From Nitrospira defluvii (lineage in GTDB: Bacteria; Nitrospirota; Nitrospiria; Nitrospirales; Nitrospiraceae): a stretch of DNA of 64,000 nt. Where the stretch lies: NCBI GenBank assembly GCA_000196815.1, contig FP929003.1:3743501-3807500 (forward strand), in the 5' to 3' direction. Made by a program: the position numbers and the translations under genes. Below the pieces are notes generated by a model. The model was not told the origin of the DNA. It was given only the letters and a program-made list of their open reading frames with translations, and searched no databases. Of the stretch, positions 40,716-49,243 are shown piece by piece. Within the stretch, counting starts at the first letter, position 1. Each line of letters begins with the position of its first letter.

Positions 40716-41049
40716 AGGCTACCTCCTTGTTGTGCTGATGCGGAATGAACGTGCGATATCGACCATGGTTTGCGTCCAGACGCGCAACAATAGACTCAAC
40801 AGACGCAACGATAGTGCCATGACCTCCGATGTTGAGAAGTCCCTCGCGAGCCGCACCAGCCACTCTTCCCAACCCATTGCGTAAGACCCGTTCATCTCTC
40901 GAGCTGAGGAGTAACTCCCCAGCAGACCTGACCGCCCTGCCGCAAAAGGCGACGCTCACCGACCTGTCGACGGCCGGGAGGCCATCGTTTCACAGCTACA
41001 GCACAGGCACAGCTGATGCACTCCGGTCCCGGTCAATGACGGCGCGGCT
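40716..41049. other. Intergenic, no gene seen
   Basis: 334 bases between divergently oriented genes (the hypothetical on the minus strand and sufC-like on the plus). I see no clear promoter boxes or repeats. Confidence 0.4.
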
Positions 41050-41778
41050 ATGCCCATTCCCTTGCTGGACATTCAGGGGTTGACCTTTGAGGTCGATCAT
41101 CATTCGATTCTCGATCGGCTGGACCTCGCGGTCCAAGCCGGGCACATCCATGCCCTGCTCGGCGCCAACGGTTCCGGCAAAACCACACTCGCCTACGTGC
41201 TGATGGGTTGCGAGGGATATAGACCGAGCGCCGGGCGGGTACGATTGGGCGGGACGGAACTGCTGCCCCTCAAGATGCATGAGCGCGCCCGGTTGGGCCT
41301 GACGCTCGCCTGGCAGGAGCCGGCCCGATTCGAAGGCGTGACGGTGCGCGAATATCTCAGCCTGGGCAAGCCGGAATCCAATCCCGAACCGGCACTCAAA
41401 CAAGTGGGGCTCGATCCGGACCGCTACCTGACACGTCGCCTGGACAAGGCGCTGAGCGGCGGTGAACGCCATCGGATCGAGCTTGCGTCCGTTCTCTCGA
41501 TGAAACCCAAACTGGCGATCCTCGATGAGCCGGCGGCGGGCATCGATATGCTCTCGATCAATCACATCATCGGCATTATCCGCGCGCTGAAGGATGCCGG
41601 CGGATCGGTTCTGCTCATCACGCACCAGGAGGAAGTAGCCCTCATCGCCGATCGAGCGTCCCAACTCTGCGCCGGACGCATTGTCTTTTCCGGCAATCCA
41701 CGCGAGGCCGTGGATCATTTCCGAGGACGAACCTGTGTGCGATGCGACGGGGAGGTCTGTGGGTATGTCCGACCTTGA
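41050..41778 (+). CDS. SufC-like ABC ATPase of a minimal SUF (SMS) system
   Basis: A 242-aa ABC ATPase. Walker A GANGSGKT (about 37-44), signature LSGGERHRIE, Walker B KLAILDEPAAGID and H-switch THQEE identify it, and the length and pairing with a SufB-type gene place it as SufC/SmsC. It is expected to energise Fe-S cluster assembly on the partner. The tail TCVRCDGEVCGY adds three Cys not needed for the ABC fold. It overlaps the SufB-like gene by 14 nt. The minimal two-gene form is known from archaea and anaerobic bacteria. Confidence 0.85.
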   Translation: MPIPLLDIQGLTFEVDHHSILDRLDLAVQAGHIHALLGANGSGKTTLAYVLMGCEGYRPSAGRVRLGGTELLPLKMHERARLGLTLAWQEPARFEGVTVREYLSLGKPESNPEPALKQVGLDPDRYLTRRLDKALSGGERHRIELASVLSMKPKLAILDEPAAGIDMLSINHIIGIIRALKDAGGSVLLITHQEEVALIADRASQLCAGRIVFSGNPREAVDHFRGRTCVRCDGEVCGYVRP

Positions 41779-42700
41779 GCAACTCATGCGTGTCTTGCCC
41801 ATGGTGGGCGCCGAGCCGTCGATCCTCGACGACACAGGCATCGCCCATGTCGTCGCGCAAGGGCACCACATCCTGAGCCGTCGGACGGTCCCGGGCCTGC
41901 GCGTCGAACTGGAGGAAACCCCGGGCGCCCTTATCGGGCACATCGTCGTTGAGGCGGGCGTCGCCATCGCTCAGCCGATTCACCTGTGCTTCGGCCTGAC
42001 CCACCCCACAGGGGTACAGCAGATCGCCATCGACGTGCAGGTGCAGGAAGGGGCGCAGGCGCGAGTCCTCTCCCATTGCCTCTTCCCCGTCGCCCAATCG
42101 GCCCAACATCGCATGCAGGCGGTGATGACGATCGGTCCCGGCGCGTCGCTGACCTATACCGAGGGCCACTACCATGGCCCGCACGGGGGCATGCAGGTCC
42201 TGCCCCATGCCACAATCAAGATCGGCAAGGGCGCCCGCTATTTCTCGGATTTCTCCCTGCTCTCCGGCTCCGTGGGAAATCTGGACATCGACTACCTCGT
42301 CGAAGTGGAGGAGGAGGGTCTCGCCGAGCTCAGCGCGAAAATCTTCGGGCACAAGACCGATCGCATCACGTTGAAAGAATCCGTGATCCTTCGAGGCCAA
42401 CGATCACGGAGCCTCATCAAAACACGCGTGGTGCTGGAGGGCGACGCCTCCGCCGAGATTACCGGCATCACCGAGGCTCACGCCAAAGGAGCCCGCGGCC
42501 ACGTGGATTGCATGGAAATCGTGCAGGGCCGGGCCCATGCCAGCGCCGTACCGATTGTGAAAGTCTTTCACCCGGAAGCGAAAGTCACCCACGAGGCGGC
42601 GATCGGAAGCGTGGACAAGAAGGAATTGGAAACGCTGATGGCACGCGGGTTGAATCCTGAGCAGGCAGTCGAACTGATCGTGAGCGGAATTCTTCGTTAG
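41765..42700 (+). CDS. SufB/SufD-type scaffold of a minimal SUF (SMS) system
   Basis: A 311-aa protein of the SufBD superfamily, shorter than E. coli SufB (about 495) and SufD (about 420), as in the minimal SmsB form. KVTHEAAIGSVDKKELETLMARGLNPEQAVELIVSG at the end and HYHGPHGGMQVLPHATIKIGKGARYFSDFS mark the beta-helix core. Cys of HVDCMEIVQGRA is a candidate cluster ligand. The ATG at 41765 (GGAGG 9 nt before) overlaps the SufC-like gene by 14 nt, so the pair is coupled. No SufS, SufU or SufE gene lies in the window. Confidence 0.87.
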   Translation: MSDLEQLMRVLPMVGAEPSILDDTGIAHVVAQGHHILSRRTVPGLRVELEETPGALIGHIVVEAGVAIAQPIHLCFGLTHPTGVQQIAIDVQVQEGAQARVLSHCLFPVAQSAQHRMQAVMTIGPGASLTYTEGHYHGPHGGMQVLPHATIKIGKGARYFSDFSLLSGSVGNLDIDYLVEVEEEGLAELSAKIFGHKTDRITLKESVILRGQRSRSLIKTRVVLEGDASAEITGITEAHAKGARGHVDCMEIVQGRAHASAVPIVKVFHPEAKVTHEAAIGSVDKKELETLMARGLNPEQAVELIVSGILR

Positions 42701-42734
42701 GCGGAGGCCTGCGCAAATCGCCTGACCGGCACGG

Positions 42735-42905
42735 TCACGAGGACGCCTTCGCGGCAGTATGTGGATCTTGGATGACGGCTCCGCATTCGAGGCATCGATA
42801 GAGAGGACGCTCTGTTTCATCCTCGCAACGGATACGATCGATGAGTCGCATGTGAAGGCAGGTGAGTGTCCGTGTCGTGGTGGGCTCGAGTTGAGGACTA
42901 CGCAT
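42735..42905 (-). CDS. Tiny Cys-pair protein, paralogue of 38471
   Basis: A 56-aa frame, MRSPQLEPTTTRTLTCLHMR then LIDRIRCEDETERPLYRCLE and CGAVIQDPHTAAKASS, closely resembling the 57-aa protein at 38471. The ATG at 42905 has GGGAGGT 6 nt upstream. It lies 34 nt from the end of the convergent SufB-like gene. It is too short for many gene callers and may have been missed elsewhere; its length, ribosome site and paralogue support it. Confidence 0.6.
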   Translation of the reverse strand: MRSPQLEPTTTRTLTCLHMRLIDRIRCEDETERPLYRCLECGAVIQDPHTAAKASS

Positions 42906-43165
42906 AGTGACCTCCCCGAATCGCAGCGGACAATAGCTGAGCTATTTCTACCCGAATGCGGCCCAACCCTATCAGATCTGTGCAGACTTCACACTAGGAA
43001 TTTGTCTGATACGATCAAGGAAAAGGTCCGACACAACACTTGGGGCTCACCTAGTCCGTACCGCTACCTATAGGCGTCATCGCGGGGTCAAGGATCCGCC
43101 GTTCAGCCTGACTCAAAGCACAGCAAACGTTGTTGGAAGCTGGTGAGAGAGGGCCGCTCAGGCGA

Positions 43166-44224
43166 TCATTCTGCCAGTGCTCGAGAACCCGACTCGGCCA
43201 TGCCCGCAGGACACCTGGTTGCAAAAGATTGAGAATCCCGCACGGTCATCGAATCAGCCGTGAGCGGGAAGGAGCAACTGGCGGCTTCAGAAAGAGTGAC
43301 AAACCCGATGCCGGCCTTCAGTGCGAGGTGAAAAAACGTGTTCAGGTTTCTCATAAACGTCTGCTCGTCTGATTGAGAACGAACGAACGGTCCACATCCT
43401 CCCATGAGCGCAGACGAATGGAACACGAGATTCAGAACCTCATAGCCCTGATACCTCATCTGCCGCACGAGTTGCATCATCCTAGCCGGTGTTTCCATTT
43501 CCGGAGAGAGCCAGACCTTCCGCAAGAGGTGCAGGCGCGACAGCAGACCGCCGAGCTTCAGCCGGCGCAGCGAGCCACTGCTGAGCCTTTCCGCCAGCTT
43601 CGCACAGGCCTGAAACTCGCCATGGAGGTAGCCGATGCTGACCGGAATTTCCGCAAGAGCGCCGCTCGGATTCCGGTCAGTGGGAGACTCCTCCATGAAC
43701 GTATAGGGTTGAGGAGAGACGTACGAAAAGTCCGGCCCAGACGTTTGTGCCCACGAGGTATACGGTGTGATCGACGTGTCGATGCGATAACCAAGCCGGA
43801 CGATGTTCCTGGCCACTTCCGCATCGAATCCCCAACGCCCGCTCCGAAACGCGATGGGAGTCATCTCAAATTTGTCCTGAATGGCTTCGTGCAACCGCTG
43901 CACCTTTTCGAGCTGGAGAGTCGACGGCAGGTTACAGAGCATGCTGTTGTACTTATTCAGACTTTCTTCATGCGGCGGTGTATTCCAGGGGTGACAATGT
44001 GTCCCGATCTCACAGCCGCCCCTATCCAGGGTTTCTCGCAAGATTGCGACCGCCTGCCGGTCACTCACCACGGGATAGGTCAGAAGGTAAGTCGGAACGA
44101 TTCCGAACTCACTGAACAACTTCTGGAGGGCCGGAAGGCGGTACACGTTGTGCACCGTCGCGTATCGAGGCGGTGTGATTCCCCATTGATCCTCTTCGAC
44201 ATCCACCGTGACGACCAGCTTCAC
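43166..44224 (-). CDS. Polysaccharide deacetylase (exosortase-associated)
   Basis: A 352-aa carbohydrate esterase family 4-like protein. MKLVVTVDVEEDQWG with D8 and D/E neighbours, and CEIGTHCHPWN (H76, H78), are the NodB metal site of polysaccharide deacetylases; the fold resembles the PEP-CTERM-associated deacetylase family. The start is a GTG at 44224 with GGGGAGG 9 nt upstream. It is the last of a five-gene minus-strand exosortase run, so it probably modifies the polysaccharide surrounding the sorted protein. Cytoplasmic location is assumed because no signal peptide is visible. Confidence 0.82.
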   Translation of the reverse strand: MKLVVTVDVEEDQWGITPPRYATVHNVYRLPALQKLFSEFGIVPTYLLTYPVVSDRQAVAILRETLDRGGCEIGTHCHPWNTPPHEESLNKYNSMLCNLPSTLQLEKVQRLHEAIQDKFEMTPIAFRSGRWGFDAEVARNIVRLGYRIDTSITPYTSWAQTSGPDFSYVSPQPYTFMEESPTDRNPSGALAEIPVSIGYLHGEFQACAKLAERLSSGSLRRLKLGGLLSRLHLLRKVWLSPEMETPARMMQLVRQMRYQGYEVLNLVFHSSALMGGCGPFVRSQSDEQTFMRNLNTFFHLALKAGIGFVTLSEAASCSFPLTADSMTVRDSQSFATRCPAGMAESGSRALAE

Positions 44225-44269
44225 GACTCAGTCCTCCCCACCGGTACTCCATTCCGACGAACTCTTACG

Positions 44270-45394
44270 CTACCTCACCAGAATCTTGACTGCCTGCTTG
44301 GCACTTTCCAACAGCTTGAGAGCCAGAGCACGAGCGTGCCGATTGTAGTATCGCCATGTCACCGACCTTCGGAGATCGTTGGACCATTCACGCTTGTATG
44401 GTTGTGCACCCTGCAACAGATCGACCGTCCGTTCGCCGGCACGGATTGACTGCTCAATGCGGTGATACAGCAAGAGCAGACCAGGACTGGCCTTTGGAAG
44501 GGCTGCCGGATCGAAGCCGGGCAGGTAGAAGTAATAACAGCCCTCGTAGACAAATCCGTAGATTGCCGCGATCGGTCGCCCATTCAGCGCCAGCAGATCG
44601 AGACTGACCCGGCCTCGCTCGCTGAGAACCTGAACGACCTCCCGGTGAAATCGTCGGGAGACGTCATCGGCAAACACGCCTCCATTCGCACTCGTGCTCC
44701 ATCGCTGTTGGTGGAGAGTGACCAACGACTCGAAGGCGGCATCAACCTCGGCTGGGCTCGTGGCACGGGAGTACTCTACTTGCCCGGCTCCTTCGAGGCA
44801 CTTGATCTTTCGCTGCAAGGTGTACCGTCTGTTTCGTCCGAGGCCGGCTCGATAGGTCTCGATAGCTCCCGGCAGCCGGATCACAGGACAGCCGGTTCTA
44901 CTCACCACCTCTCCGACCTTGCCTGCCTCCTCGAATAACTCGTTCCACAGATCGAGAGTGGAAGACTCAGCAGGGACCTCGGAGAGGGTGAGGATATCCC
45001 ACTCACCCCGTGCCTCATTGAACAGGTAGCGGTAGAGGCTCTGGAGCAGGGCCGGCTTGTGCTGCTCGTCCACGATCACATCGAGATAGGACGAACAGAC
45101 GGCTTCGCTGCCAAGAAACCTCAATTCTCGGAAAGAGATCACGCCTTGAGCCTTCGCCCTGCGAAGGTAGAGGGGCGCAATGCCGACCAACCGTTCGCGC
45201 TCGTCGAACGCCAGGAGAATCCGAAGCTGATTGGATCCCAGATAGTGCTTCGACCAATAGTACAGCCACTCCCAGGTAATAAAGATGCTGTGCCCTGGCA
45301 CGGTGCGGAGCAACCGATCCCATTCACAAGTCAGCCCCTTGAATTCCTCAAGGGACGTCACTGCGCGGATGGTGAGTGGCGCACTCATCTTCAT
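44270..45394 (-). CDS. GNAT/FemAB-CelD-type acyltransferase (exosortase-associated)
   Basis: A 374-aa protein with two GNAT-like halves of the BioF2/CelD (FemAB-related) type: ...TWEWLYYWSKHYLGSNQLRI and LGRNRRYTLQRKIKCLEGAG / ESLVTLHQQRWSTSANGGVF, then GRVSLDLLALNGRPIAAIYGFVYEGCYYFYLPGF. Such proteins occur with PEP-CTERM/exosortase loci. The ATG at 45394 overlaps the TGA of the exosortase gene, so it is coupled. It may add an amino acid or acyl group to a cell-surface glycan or peptide. Activity is inferred. Confidence 0.8.
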   Translation of the reverse strand: MKMSAPLTIRAVTSLEEFKGLTCEWDRLLRTVPGHSIFITWEWLYYWSKHYLGSNQLRILLAFDERERLVGIAPLYLRRAKAQGVISFRELRFLGSEAVCSSYLDVIVDEQHKPALLQSLYRYLFNEARGEWDILTLSEVPAESSTLDLWNELFEEAGKVGEVVSRTGCPVIRLPGAIETYRAGLGRNRRYTLQRKIKCLEGAGQVEYSRATSPAEVDAAFESLVTLHQQRWSTSANGGVFADDVSRRFHREVVQVLSERGRVSLDLLALNGRPIAAIYGFVYEGCYYFYLPGFDPAALPKASPGLLLLYHRIEQSIRAGERTVDLLQGAQPYKREWSNDLRRSVTWRYYNRHARALALKLLESAKQAVKILVR

Positions 45395-46980
45395 GGGAGA
45401 TACTCTTGTATGAGAGGAAAGACGGCGGCGGAAAACTCTTCCTGCGCCTTCCAGGGTTCTTCGCTCCCCCCGCTTCGAAGGTCAGCAGACACCAGCACGA
45501 GCGCACCGTCGGTCCGCCCACGCAGAACGGCCTGTTTGATGGTCGCCAGCTTTGCCAGATTGCGATCGGCGTAGCTCGTCCCGTTGATGTGATACCAGAA
45601 CGTCACCGGGACGGGCCTGCGGCTTTTATCCAAGAAGGTGCGATTCGCCGGGACCGAACCCTCCCCGACCCGCAGAACCGTGGCGTTGGCCTTCTCGTGA
45701 AGCGGGGCAGTTTCCATCCCCACCAGTTCTTTCCCCTGACGTTGCGTTTTCGTATACGCAACGTACAGATTCACTCTTCGGCCGTCCGGCGCTCGATAGG
45801 TCCGCGCAAGGGATTCGTCAGCATCCGGTAGGCCCACGAGTGATTCATCGTTCGGCTGGTGGTCGATGACCCAATCGCCGATGACAGTCGGGAATGTGGC
45901 CAGCTCTTTCTTCAATTCCGTCGTTCCGCCATCAACCGCATACAACGCAACCGTCGCTACCGCAAGCATGGCACAAGCCATCCACCAGGCGCGATTCGAG
46001 GCCGGACCATGAGAGACGGGTCCCCAAAAGGATCCCTTCCCGTCCCCGTGCAAAGCCGTTGGTGGCGCATCATGTTCCATCCTGCCCAGCAACCAGGCCC
46101 CGACAAACAGGAAGACAAACGCCACCCAATCGACAAACAAGCCCTGCAGAATATGGTACGGCCCGTGAAGATCTTTCCCTCCAGCTTGAGCGTAGATCCC
46201 CATCACTGCCACGCGCACCCAATTCGCCACGATCGCAATCACGACTGACGACAGCACCAGGGTGATCCGGCTCCACCAAGCCTGCAACGTGAGGGAGGCC
46301 AGCGGCAATCCGATGGCCAGAACGGCGATGAGCAATCCGGCCCCGCTACATTCGCGCACCACTTCCAACGTGACAGTGGGAAGGATGATGGAAGTACTGT
46401 TCTCCAGCAATACAGGAATGCCGAGCGCCTGCAAAACGGCCACCGACATGTTCGCGGTCAGGAGTTGAAAGGGCCACACAAGAGGCTCGGTCAAGCCGTC
46501 GAGAACGGGCGTCATGAAGACCAAATAGGCGAGCGGAAATGCCAGCGCCTTCAGATAGGCATATCCGCACAGAAGCAGCACAAGCCCTGCGAGAACCAGA
46601 ATCAGGGCCAGGCTCCCGGTCGTCAGGACACCGGCGACTTCGCTCGCCAAGAGCAACACTGTCGCGACCACCAGCCAGAGCAATCCCGGCACGAATGCCG
46701 GTTCAACAGGGATCTGTCTCAGCGTGGGCCATCGAAGCCAGACAAGATAAAGACTGACCAGGGGCACCAGGAACCCATGTGAAAATCCGTATCGGTTCCA
46801 CCACAAGTTCCAGAGGTCGCCGAAGATGGGAGCGCAGAGCAGGACGAGGAGAACGCAGAGTCCAATGGTTCGCAACAGGAATGGATCATCGCCGAACAAT
46901 CTCGCCTTCGCGCGCGCGAAAGGACGCAATGACTCCGGGGCGCCCACCGACTCAGGCGTATTGACGAGCGAGTTTTCCAT
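45391..46980 (-). CDS. Exosortase-EpsI fusion (XrtA-like)
   Basis: A 529-aa integral membrane protein. Residues 40-320 form an exosortase with about eight hydrophobic helices and the catalytic triad C211 (VVRECSGAGL), R256 (ANWVRVAVMG) and H276 (LHGPYHILQG). Residues about 330-529 are an EpsI-type domain (TFPTVIGDWVIDHQ, VNLYVAYTKTQRQGKELVGMETAPLHEKANATV). The protein should cleave and anchor PEP-CTERM proteins, the nearby 49244 gene being the obvious substrate. Overlaps the acyltransferase gene by 4 nt; AGAG precedes the ATG. In some bacteria XrtA and EpsI are separate genes; here they are fused. Confidence 0.88.
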   Translation of the reverse strand: MENSLVNTPESVGAPESLRPFARAKARLFGDDPFLLRTIGLCVLLVLLCAPIFGDLWNLWWNRYGFSHGFLVPLVSLYLVWLRWPTLRQIPVEPAFVPGLLWLVVATVLLLASEVAGVLTTGSLALILVLAGLVLLLCGYAYLKALAFPLAYLVFMTPVLDGLTEPLVWPFQLLTANMSVAVLQALGIPVLLENSTSIILPTVTLEVVRECSGAGLLIAVLAIGLPLASLTLQAWWSRITLVLSSVVIAIVANWVRVAVMGIYAQAGGKDLHGPYHILQGLFVDWVAFVFLFVGAWLLGRMEHDAPPTALHGDGKGSFWGPVSHGPASNRAWWMACAMLAVATVALYAVDGGTTELKKELATFPTVIGDWVIDHQPNDESLVGLPDADESLARTYRAPDGRRVNLYVAYTKTQRQGKELVGMETAPLHEKANATVLRVGEGSVPANRTFLDKSRRPVPVTFWYHINGTSYADRNLAKLATIKQAVLRGRTDGALVLVSADLRSGGSEEPWKAQEEFSAAVFPLIQEYLP

Positions 46981-47020
46981 GACGCGGGCTCTCTATCCCC
47001 GGTACCGGACGACTCAGATT

Positions 47021-49192
47021 CTAGTCTTCGACCTTATTCGCCGCCACCATCTGCGCCGCCCGGTCCGATTCCGGGAAATGGCCGGGAAGCTGCAAGGCCT
47101 TCTTCAACTCGGACAGCGCCTCTTCCTGCTTGCCGATCTTGGCAAGAGCCACCGCGTGGTGATAACGAACCACCGGGTGTTGAGGAAGAGCCGCCGAGGC
47201 TTCTGCGATGAACGGATAGGCCTTCTCGAACCGGCCTTGCTTGTAATAGATCCATCCGAGCGTATCTTTGATCGCAGGGTTGGAAGGAGCCACGGCGAGA
47301 GCATCTCTCGCAAACCCGAGGGCGTCGTCCCAATCGCGTTGTTCGCTGAGAAGAGCGGCAAGATTGTTGGCAGCCACCGCGTTCTGAGGGTTCAACTGGA
47401 AGGCCCGCCTGTACTGCGTGCTCGCTTCATCGACACGCCCCTGCGAAGCCAACACCAGACCCAACGCCGTGTGAACCTCTGAATTGGTTTCTTCCTTCTT
47501 GAGGGCAGCCTGAAACGCCGACTCAGCCGCAGGCAGCTTACGCTCCAAGAGATACAATTGGCCCAGCTCGTAGTGGACCAGCGCAACATCCGGCGCGAGT
47601 TCGAGCGCCTTCTTGAAGGCCTTCTCCGCCTGGTCCGTCTTGCGCTGAGAGACGTACAGCCGCCCCGCGAGTCTCCATAGATTCGGATCACGCGAGGCTT
47701 TTGAGAGGTACTCCTTAAGAACCGCATCTGCTCGTGGCTCCTGCTTCGACTCCACAAGTGCCACGAGGTAGTCCTGCAGAATGACCAGATCATTTGGCGC
47801 GTACGAAAGGGCTTGGGAGAAGAGCTGCGCGGCCTCGGCCGACTGCCCCTGCACTTTGCGGAGAGTGGCCATCTTCACATAGCCAATCGGTTGACCAGGA
47901 AACTGCCTGACGATCGCGCCATACACCTCGTCGGCCTTGGCCCAGTTTTTCCCCAAGACGAACGCATCGCCATATAACACGGCAGCTTCCAGGTTCGCGG
48001 GGTTCAATCGCAACGCCTGCCACGCTTCTTTTTCTGCCTCAGCCTGCTTCTGTTGCGCAAGATACAGTTTCGCGAGAGTGAGGTGTGCGGCCTCGTTATC
48101 AGGCTGAAGCCGGATTGCCTCACGGAGTGCTTCTTGTGCTGAATCCACACGGCCCTGCGCCAAACGGGCCAACCCCAAATAGAGATGAGGTCCGGAGAGG
48201 GTCGCATTCCGACCAATGGATTCTTCGAACAGGCCGACTGCTTGGGGCACATCATTCTCCGCAAGGGCGATGCGCCCCTTGAGATAGATGCCCACCGGGT
48301 CATGCTCGTCGGCTTCGAGAATGGCGCTCACGACTGGTTTCGTCTCTGCCACCTGACCAGCGGCGAGCTTCAACTCAGCGAGGGCCTTGCGGGCCTTGTG
48401 GGAGTTCATGTCGGCAACGAGGCCGGACAACTCGCGCTCGGCCCCGTCCCGTCGGCCGAGCGCGACATACCGATCCGCGAGCACGAGCCGGACATGCTCC
48501 TGATCCGGACTCAGCTCGACCGCCTTTTGAAACTCCTTTCGCCCTTCCTCAGGAGTTCCTGTCGCAAAGAGGAAATGCCCCCGTGCAACGCGCACATCCG
48601 CAGAACTAGGAGCCACCTTAAGCGCTCGCTCGTACCACTCGGCAGCCTGCCTTAGCTCCTGCTGCGCAAAGTAGATGTTCGCGAGAGCGAGAAGTGGCCG
48701 CACCATGGTCGGGTCGAGCTCGGCTGCTTGTTTCAGCAGCCCGATCGCATCCGAGACCCGATCTGCCCCCAGGGCGAGACCAGCACGGAGGAGATAGCCG
48801 GCGGAGTGTTGAGGACGCGCAGCGAGTAAGCTCTCGGCGAGCTTCGCGGCTTCGTCGGTTTTGCCTGCGGCCAGATAAAAATCGCCGAGGGACCATTGGG
48901 CATCGAAATCAGTCGGGTCAAGTTGGACGACCCGACTGAGGGAGGTGAAGATCGTGGAAGGATCGCCCACCTGAGAAGCCGCCTTTGCGAGCTTCCAGTG
49001 AATGGCGGGATTATCCGGAGTCGCGCGCGCGGCGTTCTTATATTCGATCACCGCCTCGCGGAACTTCTCCTGCTGGACGTACCCGTCACCGCGGCTTTCG
49101 TGTTTGGCGGCTCGTTCTGACGGAGCCTCGGAGCACGAGACCAGGAAGGCACAAAAGCCAATGACATACACACGCAACAGCCATCTAGCCAT
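47021..49192 (-). CDS. prsT: PrsT-like TPR lipoprotein (exosortase system)
   Basis: A 723-aa protein with a signal peptide and lipobox (FCAFLVSCSE, Cys about 20) followed by about sixteen TPR repeats (for example AAKLAESLLAARPQHSAGYLL, AEKAFKKALELAPDVALVHYELGQLYL). The size, lipid anchor and position next to the exosortase match PrsT, a TPR protein of PEP-CTERM systems that is thought to tie surface-protein sorting to exopolysaccharide. Located 51 nt downstream of the PEP-CTERM gene and 40 nt upstream of the exosortase gene. Ribosome site is weak. Confidence 0.82.
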   Translation of the reverse strand: MARWLLRVYVIGFCAFLVSCSEAPSERAAKHESRGDGYVQQEKFREAVIEYKNAARATPDNPAIHWKLAKAASQVGDPSTIFTSLSRVVQLDPTDFDAQWSLGDFYLAAGKTDEAAKLAESLLAARPQHSAGYLLRAGLALGADRVSDAIGLLKQAAELDPTMVRPLLALANIYFAQQELRQAAEWYERALKVAPSSADVRVARGHFLFATGTPEEGRKEFQKAVELSPDQEHVRLVLADRYVALGRRDGAERELSGLVADMNSHKARKALAELKLAAGQVAETKPVVSAILEADEHDPVGIYLKGRIALAENDVPQAVGLFEESIGRNATLSGPHLYLGLARLAQGRVDSAQEALREAIRLQPDNEAAHLTLAKLYLAQQKQAEAEKEAWQALRLNPANLEAAVLYGDAFVLGKNWAKADEVYGAIVRQFPGQPIGYVKMATLRKVQGQSAEAAQLFSQALSYAPNDLVILQDYLVALVESKQEPRADAVLKEYLSKASRDPNLWRLAGRLYVSQRKTDQAEKAFKKALELAPDVALVHYELGQLYLLERKLPAAESAFQAALKKEETNSEVHTALGLVLASQGRVDEASTQYRRAFQLNPQNAVAANNLAALLSEQRDWDDALGFARDALAVAPSNPAIKDTLGWIYYKQGRFEKAYPFIAEASAALPQHPVVRYHHAVALAKIGKQEEALSELKKALQLPGHFPESDRAAQMVAANKVED

Positions 49193-49243
49193 GGGGATTG
49201 ATTCAGGCCCTTCCCCCTCAGTTGCACTGCGACAGCGTGACAG

